Source: Verrucomicrobiota bacterium JB024 (GTDB taxonomy: Bacteria > Verrucomicrobiota > Verrucomicrobiia > Opitutales > Cerasicoccaceae). Taken from it: 40,374 nt of DNA. Made by a program: the position numbers and the translations under genes. Below are positions 22,720 to 30,436 of this stretch, one piece after another (position 1 is the first letter of the stretch; each line of letters begins with the position of its first letter). The stretch is from positions 1 through 40,374 of the forward strand of contig JAUTCS010000065.1 in assembly GCA_030673825.1 (NCBI GenBank). Direction: 5' to 3'. The notes under the pieces were generated by a model. The model was not told the origin of the DNA. It saw nothing but the letters and a program-made list of their open reading frames with translations, and ran no database searches.

Positions 22720-23742
22720 ATGCAAGCAGCCACTTACGAAGGAAATAAAACCATGCGCGTGGGCGAGGGGACCGTCGTGGCCCCCGGCCCTGGCGAAGTT
22801 CGCCTCAATGTCGCCTACTGCGGTATTTGCGGAACGGATACGCACATCTACCATGGCGCGATGGACAAGCGGGTAAAAATGCCGCAGGTCATTGGGCATG
22901 AAGCCTCGGCGACCGTGGCCGAGGTGGGCGAGGGCGTGACGGGCTTTGCACCCGGCGATGCCGTCGTCGTACGTCCGCTGGACAACCGCCTGGAAACACC
23001 CGCCGACCGCGGCCACAGCCACATCTGCAAGAACCTGAAGTTTATCGGCATCGACTCGCCGGGAGCTTTTCAAAACAGCTGGACGGTACCCGCCTTTACC
23101 CTGCACAAGGCGCCCGTGGGGACCGACCTGAAGCTGGCCGCCCTGTGCGAGCCGCTCGCCGTGGCCTGCCACGATGTGACCCGAGCCGGGCTTAAGCCAG
23201 GTGAGCTGGCCGTGGTCATGGGCGGCGGCCCGATCGGGATGCTCGTCGCGCTGGTGGCCCGTGAGGCCGGGGCACAGGTCGTGCTCTCCGAGGTCAACCC
23301 CTTCCGCCTGAAGCTCGCGAGCGAGCTCGGGATCGAGGCCGTTCATCCGGGCGAGACCGATCTTGTCGCGCTTTGCGCGGAGAAGTCCGGCGGCAGTGGC
23401 GCGGATGTGGTTTTTGAGGTTTCCGGAGCAAAGGCCGCTGCGGCCTCCATGACGGACCTGCTCGCGATCCGCGGACGCATCGTCGTGGTGGCGATCTATC
23501 CCCAACCGGTGGAGATTAATCTCTTCCATTTCTTCTGGAAGGAAATCCAGATGCTGGGCGCTCGCGTCTATGAGCCCGCCGACTACGAAAAGGCGCTTCG
23601 GCTCATCGCTGACAAGGCGCTGCCGCTGGAAAAGCTTATTACCTTCGTCAAGCCGCTGACTGAGCTGCCTCAGGCTTTCCGAGAGCTGGACGAGAACCCG
23701 AACGCGATGAAGGTCCTGATCGACTGCCGCGCTCAAGCTTAA
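22720..23742 (+). CDS. Zinc-type alcohol/polyol dehydrogenase lacking the structural zinc cysteines
   Basis: This 340-residue medium-chain dehydrogenase has catalytic zinc ligands C37 (CGICGTD), H60-E61 (IGHEA) and E144 (LCEPLAVACHD), then the Rossmann motif VVMGGGPIGML. Family members of the L-threonine/sorbitol/galactonate type normally carry a four-cysteine structural zinc lobe near residues 90-110. Here that region (RPLDNRLETPADRGHSHICKN) has a single Cys and must fold without zinc. It likely oxidises a hydroxyl of a sugar acid with NAD(P). It sits between two SDR genes, suggesting successive redox interconversion of one sugar acid. A short poly-A tract precedes the start. Confidence 0.9.
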   Translation: MQAATYEGNKTMRVGEGTVVAPGPGEVRLNVAYCGICGTDTHIYHGAMDKRVKMPQVIGHEASATVAEVGEGVTGFAPGDAVVVRPLDNRLETPADRGHSHICKNLKFIGIDSPGAFQNSWTVPAFTLHKAPVGTDLKLAALCEPLAVACHDVTRAGLKPGELAVVMGGGPIGMLVALVAREAGAQVVLSEVNPFRLKLASELGIEAVHPGETDLVALCAEKSGGSGADVVFEVSGAKAAAASMTDLLAIRGRIVVVAIYPQPVEINLFHFFWKEIQMLGARVYEPADYEKALRLIADKALPLEKLITFVKPLTELPQAFRELDENPNAMKVLIDCRAQA

Positions 23743-23763
23743 CCTCTGACATACAGATATCCC

Positions 23764-24534
23764 ATGTCGCTTGAAAAAATGTTCCGACTGGACGGCAAGA
23801 CCGCCCTCGTCACTGGTTGTAAGCGTGGTATCGGCAAGGCCATCGCCGAAGGGCTGGCCGAGGCCGGGGCCGACATCATCGGTGTGAGCGCCACCCTGGA
23901 GCCTTCCGGCTCGGCGGTGGAGAAAGCTGTCACCGAGATCGGTAGCAAATTTACTGGCTACGCGGCGGATTTTTCCGACCGGAAGGCGCTGTATTCATTT
24001 ATCGATACAGTCAAAAAGAATCACCCGCGTATCGACATCCTCATCAATAACGCCGGAACGATCCTGCGCAAACCCGCCGCCGAGCACCCGGACGAGTGGT
24101 GGGACAAGGTGATCGAGACCAACCTCAGTGCGCAGTTCGTGCTCAGCCGAGAGATCGGCAAGGACATGGTCGCGCGCGGGGCAGGAAAGATCGTCTTTAC
24201 CGCATCGCTGCTGACCTTTCAAGGCGGGATCACCGTTCCCGGTTACGCCGCCAGCAAGGGCGGGATCGGCCAGTTGACCAAGGCCCTCGCGAACGAATGG
24301 GCGGGCAAGGGCGTGAACGTCAACGCCATCGCGCCCGGCTACATCGCCACGGACAACACCGAGGCCCTCCGCAACGACCCGGTGCGCAGCGAACAGATAC
24401 TCGCCCGCATTCCTGCTGGTCGCTGGGGCGATCCGGAGGACTTCAAGGGGCCAGCGGTGTTCCTCGCCTCCGAAGCCGCCGCCTATGTCCACGGCGAGGT
24501 GCTCGTCGTCGATGGCGGCTGGATGGGGCGCTGA
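23764..24534 (+). CDS. kduD: KduD-like SDR (2-dehydro-3-deoxy-D-gluconate 5-dehydrogenase / 2-deoxy-D-gluconate 3-dehydrogenase)
   Basis: This 256-residue SDR has TGCKRGIG (17-24), NNAGTI (95-100), N120, S148, Y161 and K165. Subfamily marks of KduD are the N-terminal FRLDGKTALVTG, APGYIATDNTEALRND and RIPAGRWGDPEDFKGPAVFL. KduD reduces 2,5-diketo-3-deoxygluconate, derived from unsaturated uronic acids, to KDG with NADH. This fits with the lyase-like and GH88/105 enzymes in the locus and is the best biochemical clue that the substrate contains uronic acid. No kduI or KDG kinase/aldolase is in the window. It begins 21 bases after the ADH stop and ends 41 bases before the next ATG. Confidence 0.88.
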   Translation: MSLEKMFRLDGKTALVTGCKRGIGKAIAEGLAEAGADIIGVSATLEPSGSAVEKAVTEIGSKFTGYAADFSDRKALYSFIDTVKKNHPRIDILINNAGTILRKPAAEHPDEWWDKVIETNLSAQFVLSREIGKDMVARGAGKIVFTASLLTFQGGITVPGYAASKGGIGQLTKALANEWAGKGVNVNAIAPGYIATDNTEALRNDPVRSEQILARIPAGRWGDPEDFKGPAVFLASEAAAYVHGEVLVVDGGWMGR

Positions 24535-24575
24535 TCATTCGTCTGCTCTTTTGCCTTTGCTCAAGCCTGATACTC

Positions 24576-26702
24576 ATGCCCGACCCCTCGCCTGTGACCG
24601 CTCCCGCCGCTAACGTACTGCCGCCTGCGGGTGGCCCCTTGTTCCTGAGCGTGCATGAGAAGGCGCTCGTTCAAGACCTTTGCAAGCAGGCTCCGGGGCG
24701 GGCTTTTTTTTGGACGCTGCTTAACCGGACGTCGCGCCGCGCTGCGACGACGGGGCTCACGGATGCTTCCGGCGATGCTGTCGAGTGGTGGCACTGCGCC
24801 AGTGAGTATCTGACCGACGCCGCCATGGCCTACGCGCTCAAGGCTGATGCGCAGTTGGCGCTGTGGCTGCGCACCCAGACGCTCGCAATCGCTCGGCGCC
24901 CAGTAGCTGACTGGGTGGGGCCGGATTTTCGGGACCACGATACGCGCCCACCCGTGGGGCACCTGGAAACCGCGCACCTGAGCTGGGCGCTCGCGGTAGT
25001 GCTCGACTTGGCCGGGCAGATATTTAGCGAGGACGAACGTGCGGAGATCGCTGCCGCCCTGCGGGAGAAAGGCATCGCGCTGTGTCGTCGCTGGCTGGAG
25101 GGTGCCCGTACGCTGAGCAACTGGCGGTGTATTCTGCTGGCGGGTGTGGCCGTTCCAGCAGCTGTGCTCGATTTGGGTGAGGATATCGAATTTTCCACCC
25201 AACTTTTCCCGGAGTGCGCGGACGCCTTTCAGGCGGACGGTTCGTATGGCGAGTCTCTGCAGTACGGCAACTATGCGATGACGGGCCTCGTCTATGCGCG
25301 TGAGGCGCTCGTGCGCCGCCGCCCCGAGCTGGACTCGGTGTTGCCGCTGGAGCCTTACGCCTGCAAGCCGCGCTGGGACATCGCAGCGTTGATGTATGCG
25401 CGCCCGCTTAGCGGCTGGGGCGCATACGCATGGCCGCGCAGTGTGAACTTCGGGGATAGCGCGGCCGTCTATCGCGCCAGTGCGGATAACCTCCTGCATA
25501 TCGCCGCGCGCGCCCGTGAGAGACTGCCGGTGGAAGCCGGGTTGGCTCGCTGGCTCTTCGAGCAGTATTACATCCCCAGCCTGGACCGTGCTCCGAGAGA
25601 TCGGGCGAGTTTCGGTTTCGTCAACGACTTTGGGTTCCTCACATTGCCGCTGCTGGCGCAGGCTGCTCTGGCCCTCTCGCCGCAAGAGGCAGGGCTGGAA
25701 CCGCTGCAGACGTTTGACTGTGGCGACGTTATCGCCCGCGATGGCTGGGGTGGGCGTACGACACTCGCCGTGCGCAGCGGTGCCGCTGCATTGCACGCGG
25801 TGGCGCATCATCATGGCGACCTGAACAGCTTCATTCTCGCTCATAACGGCGAGCGCCTGCTCACCGATCCGGGACACTCCTGTTATCGCGGATTGATCCA
25901 CGCGGTTGAAACCGCCACGCGGACGCACAGCACGTGCTATTTTACTGAAGACGGGCCGGAGGCATCCGCTGCGCGAATATTGGAACAACACGGTATGGCG
26001 CGGCGCGAGATCGACGCTGACGGTGTGAATGGCGAGCCCGTGGAGCCGCTGGCGCGCTTGCTGTTGGCTGAACGCCACGGCGCCGTTACCGTCATCGTCA
26101 GCGACGCGGGGGCGGCTTACGCCTCGCCCGTGCGCGAGTTTAAACGCTTCTGGATCCTCTGCGGCGGGCAGGCGCTGTTCGTTGTCGATCATGTCCGCGC
26201 CGAGCGGCCTGTGCGGGCGCACTGGTCGTGGTTACTGAACAACCGCGACGAAACACTCGACCTGAAGATCGTCCGACCGGACCGGCTGGTTGCCCGTCGG
26301 GGTGCAGCGGGCATGAAGTTGTTTCACCTCGGCGGAGGGACGCTTGAAGGCCCGCTTTACAGTTATGTGCATGATGCCTACCACCCACTGCCCGCGCGAC
26401 ACGGAGAGGGGAAACCCGGAAGCGGCCTGCTCGTGCGCTGGCACGCTGCGCAGCCGCAGCGGGAGAGCCTGACGGTGCACGCCATCTGCCTCGATGATCC
26501 GGGCAGTGTCGCCGGTTGGCACCTTTATCTGCCGGACGATGGCTCCACTCTGCTGGAGTCTCCGGGAGGCGGAGAGCGTTGGAAGCTTCAGGTGGATGAC
26601 GATGGTGGCGCTTTGACCGTGACTGAGGTCAACAATGGCCAGGGCGTGCACGCAGCTTCGACTGGCGACGGGCGGTGGAAATTGACGGATTGTTCCGCCT
26701 AG
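24576..26702 (+). CDS. Heparinase II/III-fold enzyme, probably intracellular
   Basis: This 708-residue protein has an alpha/alpha toroid at about 30-340 (NWRCILLAGVAVPAA with N182; DGSYGESLQYGNYAM with Y224, Y230 and Y233). The heparinase II/III beta-sandwich follows at about 375-700 (VAHHHGDLNSFILAHNGERLL, H411-H413; THSTCYF, H451). These residues mirror the lyase active site of the secreted enzyme at 5899-8625. From ATG 24576 there is no signal peptide. The codons just upstream, in frame, encode LIIRLLFCLCSSLIL, which would form one, but only CTG start codons are available there. I favour a cytoplasmic oligosaccharide lyase fed by the GPH symporter. It is the last gene of the operon. Confidence 0.8.
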   Translation: MPDPSPVTAPAANVLPPAGGPLFLSVHEKALVQDLCKQAPGRAFFWTLLNRTSRRAATTGLTDASGDAVEWWHCASEYLTDAAMAYALKADAQLALWLRTQTLAIARRPVADWVGPDFRDHDTRPPVGHLETAHLSWALAVVLDLAGQIFSEDERAEIAAALREKGIALCRRWLEGARTLSNWRCILLAGVAVPAAVLDLGEDIEFSTQLFPECADAFQADGSYGESLQYGNYAMTGLVYAREALVRRRPELDSVLPLEPYACKPRWDIAALMYARPLSGWGAYAWPRSVNFGDSAAVYRASADNLLHIAARARERLPVEAGLARWLFEQYYIPSLDRAPRDRASFGFVNDFGFLTLPLLAQAALALSPQEAGLEPLQTFDCGDVIARDGWGGRTTLAVRSGAAALHAVAHHHGDLNSFILAHNGERLLTDPGHSCYRGLIHAVETATRTHSTCYFTEDGPEASAARILEQHGMARREIDADGVNGEPVEPLARLLLAERHGAVTVIVSDAGAAYASPVREFKRFWILCGGQALFVVDHVRAERPVRAHWSWLLNNRDETLDLKIVRPDRLVARRGAAGMKLFHLGGGTLEGPLYSYVHDAYHPLPARHGEGKPGSGLLVRWHAAQPQRESLTVHAICLDDPGSVAGWHLYLPDDGSTLLESPGGGERWKLQVDDDGGALTVTEVNNGQGVHAASTGDGRWKLTDCSA

Positions 26703-26784
26703 AGTGGCATGAGGCTTAAGCGCTAGGCTGTCGGCAAAGTGGTTGTGCCGTCCTCTTTACACCTCATGCGACTGGGCTAGCCGT

Positions 26785-27663
26785 TTACTGCTGCCACGGT
26801 GGCGTGTCGGGGAGGGCGCATGAGAAGGCATCGAGCAGACTGCTCTGGTAAGCGGCATCGAATTCCCCACGCAGAAAGCGCGGTAATCCCTCGGCGCGCA
26901 GGCGTTCCCAACTGGCGATTTCGTCGCCGGGAATGATGGGGAAAAACTTAGCGCCGGTGGCCTCGGCCGCCTGCTGGTCGCCGGGGGCATCGCCCAGCAC
27001 GAGCACCTCGCGCACGGAGGGATTGGAGGCGAGAGCCTGCTCAACTTGGGCCGCCTTACTACCGAACTCCTGCCCGGCGATGGTAGCGGTCAGCTCAGCC
27101 AATCCCGACGCGGTCCACTCGTGGATGAGCGTTTCGCGGGGCGCCTGGCTGACGACGAGCACGTCACACTCTTGACTGGCGGCGCGGAGCGTTTCCTCGA
27201 CGCCGGGGAATGGGCCGATGCCGTGACACATGGCCTTGACGGCGATATTGACCTCTCGGGTCCAGAAAAGCATGGCTTGCAGGGCGGGGGCACCGGTGGC
27301 CTCGGCTTTGCGGGCGAGAGCGGGTTCACCGAGCGCCTCGGCGTGAGCCAGAAAATGGTGGATCGGCTCGAAGTCCATCAGCGCCAGACCGCTGTCGCGC
27401 ACCTCCGGGTGGGCGGCCAGCAGCTTGACCGCATCGCCGACGGCCTGGAAGCGGTTGCTGCCGCGCGTGCGGCTGTAGAGGTTGACGAACTCCCAGACCT
27501 GTCGCGCTTGCCGGGCGCAGCGCTGGAGGCCGAAGTGCTTGATAAAGGCCGGGCAAAAGCACTCCTTGTGCTTGAGGTCCATCACATCAAAGGCGCAGCC
27601 GTCGCTGTCGCACGCGATGAGGCGCGGGTGCCGTGCGGTGTAGTCGATCTGGTAGGCAGACAT
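26785..27663 (-). CDS. HAD-superfamily hydrolase
   Basis: This 292-residue protein has all four HAD motifs. Motif I is ACDSDGCAFDVM (D19, D21), motif II is VVSQAP, motif III is the Lys of EFGSKAAQ, and motif IV is LGDAPGDQ. An alpha-helical cap domain sits between I and II. Start chosen at ATG 27663 because the homologous sequence begins there; the longer frame enters the upstream gene. It probably dephosphorylates a sugar or sugar-acid phosphate. It lies 17 bases downstream of the GH3 gene and is likely co-transcribed. It converges with the heparinase-fold gene across an 82-base gap holding an 8-bp inverted repeat (GCATGAGG at 26707, CCTCATGC at 26762). Confidence 0.85.
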   Translation of the reverse strand: MSAYQIDYTARHPRLIACDSDGCAFDVMDLKHKECFCPAFIKHFGLQRCARQARQVWEFVNLYSRTRGSNRFQAVGDAVKLLAAHPEVRDSGLALMDFEPIHHFLAHAEALGEPALARKAEATGAPALQAMLFWTREVNIAVKAMCHGIGPFPGVEETLRAASQECDVLVVSQAPRETLIHEWTASGLAELTATIAGQEFGSKAAQVEQALASNPSVREVLVLGDAPGDQQAAEATGAKFFPIIPGDEIASWERLRAEGLPRFLRGEFDAAYQSSLLDAFSCALPDTPPWQQ

Positions 27664-27680
27664 GGTGCGGTTGGTAGAGG

Positions 27681-29348
27681 CTAGAGTGGTAGGGTGACGG
27701 GCAGCTTCGCCGTGGGCGTAAGCTCGCCGGTGATGATTTTTACGGCACTGGTCATGGCGGCGCGACTGGCGCCCAGCGTGCACAGGCAGGTCTTAGCTTC
27801 GGGGTAAACGTCCACGAGGTCGTAGGGCGACTCCATCGCCACGACGATGACGCGCTTGCCGGAGTCCAGGCAGGCTTGTACCAGCTCGGGTTGTCCCTTG
27901 AAGTTGATCGCGTTGATGCTGCCGACGATGACGGTGTCGCAGGCGGCGCAGAGGGAGCGGGCCTTTTCGATATCCTCCGGTGTGGGCTCAAGTGAGGTCA
28001 GGTATGCACGCGCCTGCGGGAAGCGCTCGCGCACGGCCTGGATGAGCATGTCCACGGATTGGACCGGGTCGTCCGCGCCGTCGAGTTTTTGTGGCCGAGG
28101 ATGGATGACGCCCACGGTTTCACTGGGCGCGAGACGCAGGGGGAGTTGTCCGTCAGCATCTCGCAGCACAAGCACGGAACGGTCGGCCACGGCTTGAGCA
28201 CATTCGTCGGAGGCCGGTGTGTGGAACGGCGTGGCCGCGTCCTGCTCATTGACGTGAGGGTTCGCGTAGAGGCCGGATTTTTGTCGCAACTTATGGATAC
28301 GCAGAATGGCCGCGTCGAGCAGGGATTCGAGGAGGTCGCCACGTTTGACCGCATCGTAAACAGCGCGATAGCCCTCGAAAAAGTGGTCCTGGTCGCCGCG
28401 CAGCAGCAGCACGTCGCTACCGGCCGCGATCGCCATGATACAGGCCTCGCCGAGCCCGTAGCGCTCGCGAATCGCGTTCATGCGCATGGCATCGGTTTCG
28501 ACAATTCCCTCGAAGCCGAGCTTGCCGCGCAGGTAGCCGGTGATGATTGGTGCGGAGAGGGAGGCGGGCACGCGCTGCGGGTCCATCGACTCTATGATGA
28601 CGTGCCCGGACATGACGGCGTCGACGCCGCCCTGCAGGAGGGCGCGGATGGTGAGGTTGTCGTGGGCTTCGAGTTCGGCCAGCGGCTTGTTCACTTCGGC
28701 CATGCCCTTGTGGGCATCGACGGCGGTAGCCCCATAGCCGGGGAAGTGCTTGATCATAACGGCGAGACCGGAGCGGTGGTAGCCGCGCATCATGGCCAGC
28801 GCATGCCGCACGACCAGTTGGGGATCCTCTCCGAAGGAGGCGGCCTTCAGCGTGCGGCGGCCCTGATGCGAAAACACATCGGTGATGGGTGCCTGGACGA
28901 GATTGATCCCGAGTGCGCGCATTTGCCGGCCGGTCAGGAAGGCGGCCTCTTCGGTCAGGTTCGGATCGTCGGCGGCGCCGAAGCTCATGTGGCTGCCGAA
29001 AACGAGCGCCCCGTTACGGTTGAGGTCGTTGCGTGTGCCGCCCTCCTGGTCCACGCCGACGAAGAGCGGAAGCCCGCTGCCGTGCTCCAGCGAAAGTGTT
29101 TGGAGCGCGTTGAGCAGGGCGGCGTTTTCCGCCGGGCTCAGGCGGGGGTTGGGCTCGCCGACGACACAGCTGTGGTTGTCGTAAAAGGCGTTTGGGCAAT
29201 ACCGTACAAAGGCGATTCCGCACTCGCGCACAATGCCTTCGAGGTCAGCGGGTATCGTGCTGGATTGGAGAATGGGGCTGCATACCTGCCCGACCTTGTG
29301 AGCCAGGGGCAGGGAGAGGAGGTCTTTTTCCGTTATCATTTTACTCAT
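27681..29348 (-). CDS. Glycoside hydrolase family 3 enzyme, NagZ-like
   Basis: This 555-residue protein without a signal peptide starts with the GH3 TIM barrel (1-340). It shows the FVGVDQEGGTRN motif, KHFPGYGATAVDAHKG (K200-H201, D211-H213) and GFEGIVETDAMRM, with nucleophile candidate D286. The Asp/His pair in the flexible loop (D211, H213) is the NagZ-type acid/base dyad, so beta-N-acetylglucosaminidase or phosphorylase-like chemistry is possible. A second alpha/beta domain (about 380-555) ends in TPTAKLPVTLPL. Released GlcNAc-type sugars would suit a glycosaminoglycan-like substrate, but this is inference. An alternative start is Met4. It is divergent from an AraC regulator and followed by the HAD gene. 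Confidence 0.88.
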   Translation of the reverse strand: MSKMITEKDLLSLPLAHKVGQVCSPILQSSTIPADLEGIVRECGIAFVRYCPNAFYDNHSCVVGEPNPRLSPAENAALLNALQTLSLEHGSGLPLFVGVDQEGGTRNDLNRNGALVFGSHMSFGAADDPNLTEEAAFLTGRQMRALGINLVQAPITDVFSHQGRRTLKAASFGEDPQLVVRHALAMMRGYHRSGLAVMIKHFPGYGATAVDAHKGMAEVNKPLAELEAHDNLTIRALLQGGVDAVMSGHVIIESMDPQRVPASLSAPIITGYLRGKLGFEGIVETDAMRMNAIRERYGLGEACIMAIAAGSDVLLLRGDQDHFFEGYRAVYDAVKRGDLLESLLDAAILRIHKLRQKSGLYANPHVNEQDAATPFHTPASDECAQAVADRSVLVLRDADGQLPLRLAPSETVGVIHPRPQKLDGADDPVQSVDMLIQAVRERFPQARAYLTSLEPTPEDIEKARSLCAACDTVIVGSINAINFKGQPELVQACLDSGKRVIVVAMESPYDLVDVYPEAKTCLCTLGASRAAMTSAVKIITGELTPTAKLPVTLPL

Positions 29349-29399
29349 CGTCAGGGTATTACAGGCGCTCGAAGATGGGTCTCATGAGGCCTTGAGATT

Positions 29400-29466
29400 G
29401 AAATTATGTTTCGTATCCAAGTTTTATATGCGACTTGCCTGATATTACCCATCGAATATATGTTTC
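29400..29466. promoter_or_regulatory. Direct repeat in the GH3/AraC divergent promoter region
   Basis: GAAATTATGTTTC (29400-29412) and GAATATATGTTTC (29454-29466) are identical at 11 of 13 positions and start 54 bases apart, about five helical turns. They lie in the AT-rich gap between the GH3 gene and the divergent AraC gene, a layout typical of AraC-type looping or dual sites. The element shared by the other units is absent here. Confidence 0.5.
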
Positions 29467-29479
29467 AATTTCTGGATTT

Positions 29480-30304
29480 ATGATGCAGGAAATTCACCCC
29501 GGTCCCTTGATGCAGTTTCGTGCGCATACAGGGGCGCGCGAGTACCTGCCGCTGAGTGTGCGCTCGGTGGGTCGGTTTCGGGTAAACGCCGACTGGCGGG
29601 AGAGCTTCGGTCCGCGCTGGTTTCTGGAGCTGTTCTGGACCGTCGAGGGGCGCGGCTGCTTTTATGAGGGGCGTAAGAAGTTCGAGACGAAGCCGGGGGA
29701 GCTCTTCATCTATCCCTCTGGAAGCGCGCACCGGCTGGAGGCAGTGTCGCCAACGTGGGAGTACTGCTGGGTGACTTTCGACCACGCCGATTGCACGCGC
29801 TGGGTGCGCGGATTCGGGCTGGGGGATGGTCGCCAGACTGCGGGTCCTTGTCCGGTGGAGCGCTTTGATGCGATTGGTCGGGCGCTTGCGCTGGGCACGC
29901 TGGAGGGCGAGTGCGAGGCCGCCCATCACGCGCACGCGCTGCTGATCGAAGCTTCTCGCCTGAATTGGCCTCGCGGCGACACCGGCATCGCGCGCGCCAA
30001 GGCCCTGATGGACGACGGCTTTAGTAATCCGGCGCTCTCGATTGAGGCGGTGGCGTCGGAGCTCGGCGTTCATCGTACCACGCTCTACCGCCTTTTTCGT
30101 GCGCAGTATGGTCTCAATCCGAACCATTACCTCAAAAACCTGCGCCTGCACCGGGCGCTCCAGTTGGTCCAGCAGGGAGACCTCCCGATTGGTGAGATCG
30201 CCCGCAGCAGCGGCTTTAATGACCCCAACTATCTCTCACGCCTGATCAAGCAAACGGTCGGACACTCGGCCCGTCAGCTTCGGACGACTCGGCAAGCCAT
30301 GTAA
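29480..30304 (+). CDS. AraC-family transcriptional regulator, divergent from GH3/HAD
   Basis: This protein has about 274 residues. Its N-terminal AraC ligand-binding cupin has FLELFWTVEGRGCFYEGRKKFETKPGEL and YPSGSAHRLEA. The C-terminal double HTH has SIEAVASELGVHRTTLYRLFR, then LPIGEIARSSGFNDPNYLSRLIK, and ends TVGHSARQLR. Start chosen at ATG 29480 (or 29483); an in-frame TTG at 29435 would put 15 non-conserved residues in front and run through the second repeat of the promoter. It is smaller and differently organised from the two other AraC proteins (HTH closer to the sensor), so it probably serves only the GH3-HAD unit and its own gene. Confidence 0.92.
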   Translation: MMQEIHPGPLMQFRAHTGAREYLPLSVRSVGRFRVNADWRESFGPRWFLELFWTVEGRGCFYEGRKKFETKPGELFIYPSGSAHRLEAVSPTWEYCWVTFDHADCTRWVRGFGLGDGRQTAGPCPVERFDAIGRALALGTLEGECEAAHHAHALLIEASRLNWPRGDTGIARAKALMDDGFSNPALSIEAVASELGVHRTTLYRLFRAQYGLNPNHYLKNLRLHRALQLVQQGDLPIGEIARSSGFNDPNYLSRLIKQTVGHSARQLRTTRQAM

Positions 30305-30436
30305 GCTGGAGGCGAAAACGAACCCCGGTGGCTTTGTCAATCGCCTCCTCGACGCACCGGCAGGCGGGATCAGGTTGCCGGGGACCAGCGGAGGTTACCC
30401 GTGTAAGTCAAGTGGCGCTTGCTCCGGAGCAGAAGC

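Noticed and set aside
24561-26222. 553-codon minus-strand open frame
   Set aside because: Antisense shadow of the heparinase-fold gene at 24576-26702; no recognisable domain.
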